Part shown: positions 39,495 through 51,737 of the stretch, piece after piece
Numbering within the stretch: the stretch's first letter is position 1
Layout: every line of letters begins with the position of its first letter
From: Paramecium sonneborni
Lineage: Eukaryota; Ciliophora; Oligohymenophorea; Peniculida; Parameciidae
NCBI GenBank assembly: GCA_905182985.1
Contig: CAJJDN010000046.1
Span: 237,298-301,297 of the forward strand
Reading direction: 5' to 3'
Length of the DNA stretch: 64,000 nucleotides
Notes under the pieces: generated by a model
What the model saw: the letters and a program-made list of their open reading frames with translations, nothing else
What the model was told of the DNA's origin: nothing
Databases searched by the model: none
Program-made: the position numbers and the translations under genes

Positions 39495-41880
39495 ATGGAA
39501 TTCGTAACAGCACTAGTGTTTATATTTATATTATGTGCTTGTGGTATAGTTTGGGCAATATTTAATTGGATGGCAGTACATAAAGTGGAGATTCATCATA
39601 AACATGAAGGTTTAACAGAATTACTTTAGGGAGCAGAATAAGAGAAGATTGAGACTTTATTAGAAATAGGAGAACATATATAAGATGTATATAAATAATA
39701 ATTAAAAAAATAGGGGGCATAAGCATTTTTAAGAGAGGAATACACAGATTGTTCAGTATTTTTGGCTATAATGGCTGTATTATTGATAGTAATGAATTTG
39801 AGATGATAATAGTTTGTATCACCATGGTCATCATTAGCATTTATATTAGGAGCTGGTACATCAATGCTTTGTGGTTATTTAGGTATGGCAATAGCAACAG
39901 CAGCAAATTTTAGAACAGCATTTTCAGCAATAACATCATTAGCGAATGCGTTTTAAGTAATAATGAATTATAATAAAAAAAGATGGCATATAGAGGAGGA
40001 TGTGTAATGGGATTCTTATTGGTATCAATATCATTATCAATTCTATCATTGATAATAATAATTTACAATGCAATAATAGTGAAGAGTGATGAAAATAATT
40101 ATGAAGATTTAGTGATGATGTTTGATTATGTTGCTGCATATGGTTTAGGTGGATCAACATTTGCTTTATTTGGTAGAGTAGGTGGTGGAATATATACAAA
40201 AGCTGCAGATGTTGGAGCAGATTTAGTTGGTAAAGTAGAGAAGAATTTACCAGAAGATAGTCCAAAGGTAGATAAATAAAATATATATAATAGAATCCTG
40301 CAACAATTGCTGATAATGTTGGTGATAATGTTGGAGATATAGCTGGTATGGGAGCTGATTTATTTGGTTCTTTTGCAGAATCTACTTGTGCTGCATTAGT
40401 TGTTTCATCAACTTAATTAAGAGTATAAACTGAAAATGGAAATACTATTGAAATTGGCTAATTGATGTATCCATTAATGGTTTCAGCATTTGGAATTGGA
40501 ATATGCATTTTAGTATCTGCTTATGCTGTTTATATTTCTAAAGTAAATCATATTAATAAAATTGAATCTACACTTAAATTCTAATTGTTATTATCTACAA
40601 TTGCTTTATCTCCAATTATTATAGGAATAGCTTATTGGTCATTACCTTCTGATTTTGTTATGATAGCTGCTGATGGTTCTATTTAATTATCAGATCTAAA
40701 ACCATATCATGCATTTCTTTGTTCATTATTAGGATTGTGGTCTGGATTATTAATCGGTTATTTCACTGAGTATATGACATCTCATTCCTATACTCCAGTT
40801 AGAGAAGTTGCTTAATCTTGTGGAACTGGAGCAGCTACTAATATTATTTATGGATTAGCATTAGGATATCTATCAACTATTGTACCTATTATTGCTATTG
40901 CTATTACTGCTTTATTATCTATGAAAATGTTATCATTTTATGGAGTTGCTTTAGCTGCCCTAGGAATGTTATCTAATTTAACTATTGGTTTAGCTATTGA
41001 TGCATATGGACCTATCTCTGATAATGCTGGAGGTATTGCTGAAATGAGTGAATTGGGAGAAAATGTTAGAGAATCTACTGATGCCCTTGATGCAGCGGGT
41101 AATACTACTGCTGCGATTGGTAAAGGATTTGCTATTGGATCTGCTGCACTTGTATCATTATCACTTTATGGTGGATATTTAACTAGAATATAAACTTATA
41201 AAGTAGGTGAAGAATTCCCATTTGCACAAGGTGCTAAAATTGATGATCCAGTCATTTTTGCTATGTTATTAATTGGAGCTATGTTACCATATGCATTCTC
41301 TGCATTTACTATGAAATCAGTTGGAAAAGCTGCACTTTAAATGGTTGAAGAAGTTCGTAGATAATTACATGAACATCCAGGAATCTATGCAGGAACAGAA
41401 GAACCTGATTTTAGAGCTTGTATTGCTATCTCTACTAAAGCATCATTAAAAGAAATGATTCCACCTGGATTACTTGTATATTCATTTATTTATTATTCTT
41501 TTAGGTTATTGTTACACCTACTGCTGTTGGTTTATTCTTTGGACCATAAGCTGTTGCTGGATTATTACCTGGAGCATTAGTTAGTGGAGTCTAAATGGCT
41601 ATTTCTGCATCTAATACTGGAGGTGCTTGGGATAATGCCAAGAAATACATAGAAGCTGGATTTTATAGAAATGATGCAGGAGAAGTTAAAAAAAAGGGCT
41701 CAGATGAACATAAAGCTGCTGTTATTGGTTAAATAAATATTAATTTTAGGTGATACTGTTGGAGATCCTCTCAAAGATACATCAGGACCTTCTTTAAATA
41801 TTTTGATAAAGTTAATGGCTATCCTTTCATTAGTTTTAGCTGGAGCTTTTTGTAGGACTGGATGGTTGTATAAAGGATGA
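39495..41880 (+). CDS. Membrane-bound H+-translocating pyrophosphatase, K+-dependent type
   Basis: Predicted 752 aa with 16-or-so helices. It hydrolyses pyrophosphate to pump protons into acidic compartments such as acidocalcisomes or contractile-vacuole-related membranes. Diagnostic motifs: [20 protein letters not shown] (substrate site), [36 protein letters not shown], and [20 protein letters not shown] near the C-terminus. The segment [18 protein letters not shown] has Ala where K+-independent enzymes have Lys, so this is the K+-stimulated type known from plants and alveolates. Five introns: 39789-39812 (24 nt), 39957-39982 (26), 40268-40293 (26), 41476-41504 (29) and 41728-41749 (22). Their removal leaves exactly 753 codons. 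The 24-nt intron carries an in-frame TGA. Confidence 0.97.
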
Positions 41881-42594
41881 TAACATTGATTTATCGTTTA
41901 TCAATATAAACATTATTTAATTTATCCTAGAATTTACTAAAATTTAAGACTTAAACTTTGAAATAATAACAGAAGTATATGAAAAATCAGAAAGAAAGAT
42001 CTAATTCATGAAAATAATTAAATAATTTATGGGAATGTCATAACTTAATCAAGTATTGATTCAATTTTTAATTATAGCATTAAATCTTCATGTAATAAGC
42101 TGTAAAGGTTTCATAAGTATATGAATAAAGATTGCAAGAAAGTTTTAGATAAGGAGATGTCAGAGCATTATTCATAAACCTATAAAGTTAAATCTAACAA
42201 ATTGTTAATTCAAAATACATGAAAGCAAAAAAAATTTACTCAAGTTAAAAAACAAAAAAATAATTAAAGGAAAGAAGTTTACTTATATACTATTGAAACA
42301 TAGTAGAAAATAAGTTTTTTTGATGATTTAGAGTATTATCACTATAAGAAAGATTTTAATTGTAAATGTATTCTCAAAAATCGATATATATAGATTTTTA
42401 TCTATCCATTTCACTTTATTAAGTTTGCCATCACTTTTTTTTGTGATATTCAAAATTCTTATATTACTTAAAAATGAAAATATTTTGTTTATGAAGTCTA
42501 ATTATATGGAAATGTTGTCGATTGAAAATGATTAATGAAAAGATCAGAAAATATTTAAATTATACATCCAATATACATACATAACATACATATA
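41881..42594. other. Intergenic region 3' of H+-pyrophosphatase, no gene seen
   Basis: About 710 bp, present twice (again at 43074-43784) because of assembly overlap 3. It begins with an imperfect palindrome (TTGATTTATCGTTTATCAA at 41886) just after the stop codon, a possible 3'-UTR hairpin. No coding frame is convincing. Confidence 0.45.
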
Positions 42595-43005
42595 TCATAG
42601 ATCTTCTCTTTAGAAACTTGTATTTTCATTAATGAACTCTGCCATTGCTTCTGCAGTTCTAGCTTTTTAATATCTTATTTATTCTGGTTTTTCTCCGCCT
42701 TTTTTAAAGAACACTAAAGTTGGAAATCCCTTAATGTCTACTGCATCAGTCTTATGTTATGTCCAATCCATCTCTGCTATCAATACATTTTAATTATTAG
42801 CCAAATTTGCTGCTAATGTCTTATATGCTTCAGCCATATTCTTACAATGACCACACCAGGGTGCAAAGAATTTTACCAAAACATCTTATTTTGATTCCAA
42901 AACTACTTAATTGAAATTATCAGATGTTAATTCAATTACTACTCCTTCATTTGTGACTTCACTCATCACTGTCATAGCTATAATCAATAGTACAAAATAT
43001 TTCAT
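42595..43005 (-). CDS. Secreted/ER single-domain thioredoxin (PDI-like), copy 1 of one gene
   Basis: 136 aa, intronless. N-terminal signal peptide [15 protein letters not shown], then one thioredoxin fold with active site [12 protein letters not shown] (WCGHC as in protein disulfide isomerases) and the cis-proline segment [14 protein letters not shown]. The C-terminus is REDL, close to the KDEL/HDEL retrieval signals, so an ER-lumen disulfide oxidoreductase is likely. Three of the four ER-signal positions are conservative; retention itself is inference. Identical to 43785-44195; only one gene probably exists. Confidence 0.93.
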
Positions 43006-43072
43006 ATTAATAATATAAATTTTGTAAATTATTAGAATCACAATTTTATATTAATTATTTTCGAAATTTGTC
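43006..43072. other. 5' flank of thioredoxin gene up to contig junction
   Basis: 67 bp of A/T-rich sequence ending at the N. The full upstream region of this gene is seen only after copy 2. Confidence 0.5.
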
Positions 43073-43073
43073 N
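43073..43073. other. Contig junction (single N)
   Basis: Undetermined base between two identical 1,189-bp stretches. Confidence 0.95.
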
Positions 43074-44262
43074 CATTGATTTATCGTTTATCAATATAAA
43101 CATTATTTAATTTATCCTAGAATTTACTAAAATTTAAGACTTAAACTTTGAAATAATAACAGAAGTATATGAAAAATCAGAAAGAAAGATCTAATTCATG
43201 AAAATAATTAAATAATTTATGGGAATGTCATAACTTAATCAAGTATTGATTCAATTTTTAATTATAGCATTAAATCTTCATGTAATAAGCTGTAAAGGTT
43301 TCATAAGTATATGAATAAAGATTGCAAGAAAGTTTTAGATAAGGAGATGTCAGAGCATTATTCATAAACCTATAAAGTTAAATCTAACAAATTGTTAATT
43401 CAAAATACATGAAAGCAAAAAAAATTTACTCAAGTTAAAAAACAAAAAAATAATTAAAGGAAAGAAGTTTACTTATATACTATTGAAACATAGTAGAAAA
43501 TAAGTTTTTTTGATGATTTAGAGTATTATCACTATAAGAAAGATTTTAATTGTAAATGTATTCTCAAAAATCGATATATATAGATTTTTATCTATCCATT
43601 TCACTTTATTAAGTTTGCCATCACTTTTTTTTGTGATATTCAAAATTCTTATATTACTTAAAAATGAAAATATTTTGTTTATGAAGTCTAATTATATGGA
43701 AATGTTGTCGATTGAAAATGATTAATGAAAAGATCAGAAAATATTTAAATTATACATCCAATATACATACATAACATACATATATCATAGATCTTCTCTT
43801 TAGAAACTTGTATTTTCATTAATGAACTCTGCCATTGCTTCTGCAGTTCTAGCTTTTTAATATCTTATTTATTCTGGTTTTTCTCCGCCTTTTTTAAAGA
43901 ACACTAAAGTTGGAAATCCCTTAATGTCTACTGCATCAGTCTTATGTTATGTCCAATCCATCTCTGCTATCAATACATTTTAATTATTAGCCAAATTTGC
44001 TGCTAATGTCTTATATGCTTCAGCCATATTCTTACAATGACCACACCAGGGTGCAAAGAATTTTACCAAAACATCTTATTTTGATTCCAAAACTACTTAA
44101 TTGAAATTATCAGATGTTAATTCAATTACTACTCCTTCATTTGTGACTTCACTCATCACTGTCATAGCTATAATCAATAGTACAAAATATTTCATATTAA
44201 TAATATAAATTTTGTAAATTATTAGAATCACAATTTTATATTAATTATTTTCGAAATTTGTC
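43074..44262. repeat. Assembly overlap 3, copy 2
   Basis: Second copy of 41884-43072, continuing into unique sequence at 44263. Confidence 0.9.
43785..44195 (-). CDS. Secreted/ER single-domain thioredoxin (PDI-like), copy 2 of one gene
   Basis: Same 136-aa protein as 42595-43005: signal peptide, WCGHC active site, REDL end. This copy has the natural upstream flank (44196 on). It should be counted as the same gene, duplicated by an unmerged contig overlap. Confidence 0.9.
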
Positions 44263-45364
44263 AAATTTCAAATAGAATCAAACTTTATTATATATGAATT
44301 TAAATATCATTAAATTGTTTTTTTTAACATATATAATTGTCTAAGTCTTATTTATATTTATTTCTAAAATCTTATTGCCCTAATAAAATAATATTTCAAA
44401 TAATCACTCATAAAAGTTTTTCTATGTTCTTTCAAATATTATTTTTTGTATTTTTATGTTTCATATTAGAGATTCTTATTAAAAAAATATAATTTAATTA
44501 TAGGCAATTTTTTCTTGCTTCTAAATTTGCTTCAAAATTCTTAGAAAACATAGATAAAGGAAGCATCCATATACAATAATTCATAAAAAGTAACTAAAAT
44601 TTATATTTACATCCTATTGAAATATTCCACACCTTTACTAAGAAGAGTTTCTTAGATAATAAAAAAATTTATAATTAATTATCAATTCATATACTAGATT
44701 AGATTACGTAAATATTTTTAAATTCTTGTGATTCTATCTTCTTAACTTTCGATTATTAATCCTACTAAGATTCAAGAGTAAAGAAAAATAAAAATTTGAG
44801 TAGATTCTTTGTATAAATAATAATGACAATATAAATTTGAATACATGATTATCTGAAAATGTAAAAAGGATTAAAAATAAATGAAAAAAAAGCAAGTTTA
44901 CTTAAAAAGGTTTTAAATATTCTTATATTCAAGACATAATATAAATAATTGATTTATTATATGCAGTGAGCATTTTAATTATAAAAAAATAAGTAATAAA
45001 ATATGATGTTGATGGTTTTAAAAGAATTCTCTAATAATTATGATAGAAAAATATAGTAAATTAACCAATAATAGTAGATTTCATTGAGCTATTTGATTTC
45101 AGATATTATAAAGAATCGTAGCTAAACTTAATGTGTCTCAATAATTAATAAAAATTATTAGCCAGTTATTTTTCATATAACTGCTTGAATTAAAAATTAT
45201 AGTTCAAACATTCTAGTTGTACATTGATAATATAGACATAAGTTAGGGATGTTGGTTTATTTTTGATTGACATTAAAAACGAAGTTTTTTATTAAGAAGT
45301 GTAATATAAATACTAATGGATTTTTCTTTAGTAAAATAACATTTTAATTAAATTAACACATACA
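44196..45364. other. Long divergent intergenic region, no gene seen
   Basis: About 1.17 kb, the longest gene-free stretch in the centre. Both flanking genes point away from it, so it holds two promoters. I read it in all frames with the ciliate code and found no ORF with coding character. A small ncRNA cannot be excluded by eye. Confidence 0.5.
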
Positions 45365-45653
45365 ATGGGATCTTGCTCCTCAAAAAAAATGTAAACTCAC
45401 CATTCTTTACAATAAAACTCTTAGAAAACTTATGTATACACCCAAACCAGAATGACCTGGGCAGATAAATATACGCAGTAACCTTAAGAAAAAATTATTA
45501 ATCCTTACAACCCTCACAGTAGACATACAAATTTTATCATTAGGTCTCCAAGTTTAATATAATGTAGAAGTAGAGGGAGTAGTTTTTGACATAATTGCTC
45601 CTCCAGATCTTTTGGATGATGATAATTTAGAGCCTATGGAAGAAGAAGAATGA
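45365..45653 (+). CDS. Small acidic-tailed protein with predicted N-myristoyl/palmitoyl anchor
   Basis: Predicted 87 aa. N-terminus MGSCSSKK fits N-myristoylation at Gly2 with a palmitoylatable Cys4 and a basic patch, a classic membrane-anchoring combination. The middle is polar. The C-terminus is acidic and conserved-looking: VEGVVFDIIAPPDLLDD, ending in EPMEEEE-TGA. One 25-nt intron (45519-45543) is needed, and its removal gives exactly 88 codons. I do not recognise the family. Confidence 0.72.
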
Positions 45654-46254
45654 ATTAATATAATATTGATATCCACTTCATAAACTAATATCAAATTTCA
45701 TTATAATATTTTCTTTTTATGGTTTTTTTGGATGAGAAACTTAAAAAAATTTTAATTATCTCTATAAAATGTTATCTCAAATTTAGAACTTGAGAATATT
45801 CTTGTAATTATGAAAACTTACAACAGAACTCTAAAACATGAAATCGATGACATATAAAAAGAATTTCAAGCATTTTCAAAAAATTTCCTCTGTTAATTTT
45901 TTCTTTTATTTTACTGAAAAATCATTTTTTTTAGTTTAAGGGTTTATTTTAGTGATCTTAATGGAAATTTAAATGGTGTAAGTACTAATTAAATCTCCTA
46001 AATATAAGCATAATATAAATGATTTCTATAAGAGTAATTTCTTTAAGTAATTAAAAAGTAAACTCATTTTAAGAATAGTATTTATACTTTAGGGATGATG
46101 AAATTTTAATAAATAGTTAAAGTTATTGATAATATTGTTATTTAAAAGTTTATTAGAAGTTTCAAGTGATAGACTTTTAAATATATACTAGATGAACATA
46201 ATATAAATTAAAATTTTATATCATTTTATAAAGCAGAAAATAAATACTAACAAT
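45654..46254. other. Convergent intergenic region, no gene seen
   Basis: About 600 bp of A/T-rich sequence between the stops of the small anchored protein gene and the kinase gene. No coding frame or RNA could be supported. Confidence 0.5.
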
Positions 46255-48208
46255 TCAATTAGTAGGTTTTAGATTTTAGATATAATTACAGTAATATGCT
46301 TCTGATATGTTCCATCTGGCTTCCATATTATAAGTTAAACATTTAGTAATGAAATCTTTACATTCTTGTGAGACATTTGGTTTTTAAGGGAATTTAACCT
46401 AATAAGAATTTAAAATAACTCTTTCCTTTAAAATATGAATATTAATTTACTTAGGCAATTCTTTCTTAGGACATTCCATCTCCAAAAGGTTTTTTGCCAT
46501 AAACCATTTCAAATAATATAACACCTACAGACCATACATCTACTTTAGTACTAATTTAAATATTAGTTTATTCTAGAAAACATTCTGGAGGTAAGTACCA
46601 ATAAGTTCCTAATCCCTAAGAAGTTAATTCTTATCTAGTAGTGTCATAATCTAAGACTTTACACAATCCAAAATCAGTAATTTTAACTTCACCTTTATGA
46701 AATAAAATATTTTATGGTTTAAGATCATAATGAATAATTTTAGTAGGACTACAACTCATGTAATGTAATGCTGCCAATACTTATCTTATAATTAATTTAG
46801 CTTCTTTTTCGGCTAAAAGTTTATATTTTTTTAAATGTTAATTGAGATCTGTTCCATCACAAAATTCTAAGACAGTACTAATTCTTATAATTATTTATAG
46901 AATACCAAAAAGAATCTTGATCTATCTCTTAAGTATCATATAATGATACTATATTAATATGTTTTAATCTTTTGTGAATATCATTTTCTCTAAGCGCATG
47001 TTTTATATAATTATTTTTAGCATTTTCATTCCATTATGGATTAAGATAATGAATTTTACAAGCACAAACTCTAAATTCTAATAAATCAAATGATTTATAA
47101 ACTTCAGAAAATCCTCCTTTTCCTAATAAACCTAAAGTCTAATATCTAGAAGCAATTAATGGCCATTTTGGTTCTGCTCTATAATATCGACAACTTAAAT
47201 AATTTAAAATAAATACCTCTATTCTTCCATAAATCTTTTTGTTTTATAAGCTAATTATTATTTTTCTTCTTCTAATTTTTAAAGTTTTAATTTTAATTCT
47301 TCTTCCTCTTTTTTGAGAATTGATAATTAAAATTATATTCTAAGTTTTCTTTAGTTATTATCTAAATCTCCATTAGATAAATCTAATTCAAATAATAATT
47401 TAGTTTGTTTATCTTTTTAAATTTTAGATAAAGATTTATCTTTAATTTCATTTTTTTATTTTTCTAACTCATTTCTTTCATTTTCTAATTTTTATAAATT
47501 TTATTTAACTTATTTAATTTCATATCCATCTTACCATTCTTCTACAAATCTAACATTATTTCTAGAACTAACAAATTCTCCTAATCTATATCGTTCTCTT
47601 TCTAAATATTCTCTCGTTTTTTCCCGCTTCAATTCTTCAACTTATTTTAAAGCTTCAGCAAATACTTCTTAAGTTCTTTTTTTAAATGCATTATGTTATT
47701 AAATTAATTCTTAACGTTCATTTTCTAATTGTTATTTCTCTTATCTTAATTACTTTTCAACTTATTCCTTCTCAATTAACTTTTATGATAATTTATTTGT
47801 ATCATCCTCACTTTATTTTTAAATTGGTTAAATAAGAGATTTACTTTCTTTAGGTTTAACATAAGCAGGTTTATCGTTCCCTAAAGTTTTTAACTTACTT
47901 TCTTCTGTATTTTTTAATTATAATGCTTTATTTTAATTACCCGCTTCATTACTTAGATCTTTTATTGGTTTCAAGTATTTGTAGATTTTTTAACAATTAG
48001 GTGGATTAACTTATACTTATTAATTATTATCATTAGATGATTCATCATCACTTTTTAATTTAGGCATCATCTTTTTCTTTGGTAACTCTGTTTCAATCTT
48101 TCTTTTTCTATTTATCTTTTATCTATCCTATGAATTTTCAGGATTTTGATTGAAGTATTGAGTTATCAATTATTAACCTGAATTTGACTATTATATTTCT
48201 TCTGACAT
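46255..48208 (-). CDS. TLK: Tousled-like serine/threonine kinase
   Basis: Predicted 625 aa. Residues 1-340 are charged and coiled-coil, including [20 protein letters not shown]; residues about 350-610 are a full kinase domain of the Tousled-like family: [27 protein letters not shown] (VAIK lysine), [32 protein letters not shown] and [11 protein letters not shown]. The family acts in chromatin assembly and replication (ASF1 phosphorylation). The coiled coil mediates oligomerisation in family members. Three introns (23, 28 and 25 nt) leave exactly 626 codons. All catalytic residues are present, so it should be active. Stop 46255-46257. Confidence 0.93.
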
Positions 48209-48295
48209 TTTTAGTGTGTTTTTTTATTATTATTTATTATTTACATACACATTGCTTTATAATGACAATACAAATTAATTAATAACATTATTAAA

Positions 48296-49085
48296 TCATA
48301 TTCTCTTTTTGGAACCTTAAATTGAGCCATCATTTTTTTAAGCTCTTCTTTACGAAATCAATTTTCCATAAGCTTTCATAACCTTCTCTCCTTCTTCTTT
48401 CTTCTTTGGATCATTTGCCATCAATGCATCTAACAACTTCTATCTTCTTATTGTACTTATTATCAAACTAAATGGTAAATTCTTATTTATTGGTTAATTA
48501 CTTCCATGTCCTAAACGTCCATTTATCATGTCTCAATAATAATCTTATTCTTTTACCTTTAAAAAAATCTATTACCATTGTTTCCTTCGAATTACTCTTA
48601 CCATCTCCATTTTTATTTTTTATAATCTCCAAAAACTCTTTAAACTCAATTGAACCATCATCATCTACTGTATAAATCAATTTCTTAACATCCTCTCTTG
48701 ATTCTGCTATACCCAATGAAATTAATGGTTCTTCCAATTCATCTATACCTATTGACTCTAATCATTAATATTCCCATTTCATACTTGATCCATCTTCATC
48801 CAAAGAATTAAAGTACTATTTCAATTAAGAACGTTCTTTATCATTAAAGTCTATCAAATGCTTGTTCTTTCTCTTCAATAACCAATGTCTCAACATTGCT
48901 TCTTACTTTTCATTATATAAATCATTTTTTACCAGTTTCGAATCTTATTCATAAAATTCTTTTATTCTCTTATTCTTTTTTGCTATCAACTCTTCATATG
49001 TAATATTCTCCAATCCTTATGTTTTTATCATTTCTCCAATCTGTTCATTTGTATAATTTGTAAAATCCATATTATCATAATCCAT
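48296..49085 (-). CDS. EF-hand calcium-binding protein
   Basis: Predicted 246 aa; two introns (27 and 22 nt) leave exactly 247 codons. It begins MDYDNMDFTNYTNEQIGEMI. EF-hand 1 has a good loop, DEDGSKSIGIDELE (about residue 113). EF-hand 2, YTVDDDGSIEFKEFLEII, lacks an acidic residue at loop position 1 and probably binds weakly. The first intron interrupts the EF-1 loop codons. The C-terminus is basic (KKKEEGEKVMK, then QGSKKRI). No membrane signal. A calcium sensor role is likely; the target is unknown. It sits 87 bp upstream of the kinase gene start on the same strand. Confidence 0.88.
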
Positions 49086-49211
49086 TTTATATTATTATAT
49101 ATATATAAATAACTTACATTTACAATTTCAAATTAATCTTTCCACATCTATTAAAGTTATATAATATCAATTATTTTATACAAACATAAGTTTCACATAT
49201 ACAAATATTAC

Positions 49212-51713
49212 TCATTTTTAACTTTATAATTTGTGGTTTATTACTACATAAATCATATTCTCTAGACAAGTAGTAGAATAAAATTAAGAATTAAAAGCAA
49301 TACACTTTTCTTGACTCGAATATCTTTTTTGAAATGTTGAATATACATCAGGATAATGTTCTTCATTTATACTTACATTAGTAGAAACATGCGAACTTTT
49401 TAATGTTTTTCGAAAATATTTAAGTTCCTATGCTGGACTTTCAAAAGCATCTTCAGGAATTACAGAAAATGTCAATAAAATTTTACCACCTGATTCAAAT
49501 GAATTAAAACTCTTCTAATTCTTTTATCTTTTTTCCTATACATTTAGAAGTCTCCTTCTATTCTCTTCACTTGATGAAGGCTTTCTTGCCAATTCTCTCT
49601 GTGCAACTTTCAAAATATTATCAATAGATAATCTACTTGTATTTTACTTTTAAATATTAAATTTTATTTAATTTTACTTTTTTATTTACAACATTTTTAT
49701 AAACTTCTCAGCATTCTCTTTTGTTCTTTATTTTCTCTCTTTTTCTCTCCTATCTTCTAACAATCTTTAATTAACTTCTGCCTTACTATTAACAATTGAT
49801 ATAATAGTGCTGATATTACATTTTGGTATGAATCTTGTATATTCTTTTAGACATTCAATTACAAATGAATCTTTAACTTATTTATCTCTCAACATTTTTT
49901 ATGCTAATTTAAATTTTGTCAGATTTTTTTTTTTATTTAAAAAATATTCTATATTCAGCATATCTTTGTCAATTTTATTCTGAGCCTTTAGATATTTCTC
50001 ATTTCTTAATAATAAGAGTGTTTTATATTTTTATCTATTCTTTTTATTCTTTTAACACTTAATTTAGAACTTTTTGATAACTTTAATTGTATCATATTTC
50101 GAAACTATGAAATGAGAAAAAGGACATTAAATTGCAATGTGATTAATTTCTTAACACATATAACATTTCAATTTTAAAGATGTAAAATCTTATTCAATTT
50201 CAATTTAAAATTTGATTTCAAAATATTTTTCCATGTCTTCTGGTGATAGTAATTGAAGAAATTAATTTCTAGATAATGTTAATAAATTTATGAAATTAGT
50301 AGCGACTATAGTAGAGCATCTTGGAACATTTGCAAAAAATGCAATTTCCCCAAAATATTCTTTTTTTTTCAATTCATATTAAATATTTTCAATTTTAACA
50401 CTGCCATTAAGAATGTAATAGATTTATTTATTTTCAATATCTCCTTATTAAAATATAATATCTTAAGGACTGAAAGTTTACTCTTTAAAATAATAAACTA
50501 GTTTCTATAATAACTGCAAGGAAAAGTTTGAAGAAAAGAATAAGCAAGATTAAGTTATTTTTTAATGAATTAATTTTAAGATTTCTCTTCTCAAATTTTC
50601 TGATAAATTTAAAACTACTTATTGTTCATAACTATGCTAGATTTACTCTTATTGTTATAACCAATCCAAATAATTTTTAATTCTTGCTACTAGTTATTTA
50701 TTAATTCTCTTTTACTTTAGATATAATTATACATTATCCTACTATTATAATAACTCTGCTACACTCTCTTCCTAATTTTCAAAAAGTAAAACTATTGAAT
50801 TCATTACATATCCAAATAGACCTGATGAAAATATCATAACAATAACACCAAAAGATCTTTCTATTGTTGTAATTGGATAGATATCCCCATATCCAATAGT
50901 TATCATCGTTGTTACAGAAAAATATATCGCCACTAAATATTACGATACCCAATAGTTTGTATCCTAATATATTATGTAATTATCTAATTAATATTCCTAA
51001 TATCTAGTATACCAATTTTGATCAGCACCTTCAATAATCCGAATTAAATTCCAAATACAGGCAAGCCAATGAGCTAAACATAATATAATTAAGCAAATCT
51101 TTAGAAAAGCAAAGAAGGAAATTAAGGATTTTGCCATCATCAATTAATCTTCTAATTGATTTATATATTTCTTTAACTTTAGAGCCCTCATTAATCGTAG
51201 TATTTTTATAAAACGTACTACACGAACTATTTTTAAAATTTATGAATTTCTTTATAAGGATTCTGCTGAATCGGATTTTAGTGTTAATTCTATAACCATA
51301 TCATACGGAAACGAGGAAATCAAATCTAACCAGAACCAAGTTGAAAAGTAGTTCCAAAATACTTTTCTGTAAGAAGTAATTAAATTTCCTCTATTATAGT
51401 TAAGAATATACTTATAATAATAGCCTGTAAGAAAGGAGACAATAATATCTACTAAAAAGTAATAGTCCATAATTTGATTACAAATATCATAAAAGAGATC
51501 TAATTCTATAGAAAATGTTATGATCAAAGGAATTGTAATAATTTATACAAAAATGAAAAGCATTCCAACTAAATCCCAAGTTTATTTGTATGGATTATCA
51601 GGTTTGAAAGGTTGAAAGAAAGCTTAGATGAATGTCTTAAAGTTTTATTTAATGACTTTATCATTTTTGCTGTATAGGTCTTCGAATAAAGCAACATAGC
51701 GTTCCTTATACAT
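49212..51713 (-). CDS. KCNH/EAG-like K+ channel with intact CNBD and zinc knuckle
   Basis: Intronless, 833 aa from MYKERYVALFED. S1 begins after FFQPFKPDNPYKQTWDLVGM; S3 is STWFWLDLISSFPYDM. S4 is strongly charged: ILKIVRVVRFIKILRLMRAL. Filter TIGYGDIYPI at about residue 272. CNBD at about 417-484 with KKEYFGEIAFFANVPRCSTI, so the nucleotide-contact Glu and Arg are present. It is followed by C-x2-C-x4-H-x4-C (CYMCQEINHIAIQC, near residue 520) and PFSHFI. This is the most canonical of the three channels here. Start lies 24 bp after the stop of the upstream coiled-coil gene; an earlier exon cannot be joined in frame without a TGA. Confidence 0.93.
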
Positions 51714-51737
51714 ATTTATTAAAATAACTCATCATAG

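Larger units (their letters stand above)
41884..43072. repeat. Assembly overlap 3, copy 1 (1,189 bp)
   Basis: Appears identical to 43074-44262 with one N at 43073. It starts four bases after the pyrophosphatase stop codon. Confidence 0.9.

Noticed and set aside
39939..40265. 108-aa minus-strand frame opposite the pyrophosphatase
   Set aside because: Low-complexity Leu/His/Gln-rich shadow of a strongly conserved plus-strand gene.
48472..48675. Plus-strand 67-aa frame
   Set aside because: Lies opposite the EF-hand gene, which has clear loops and a consistent intron structure.
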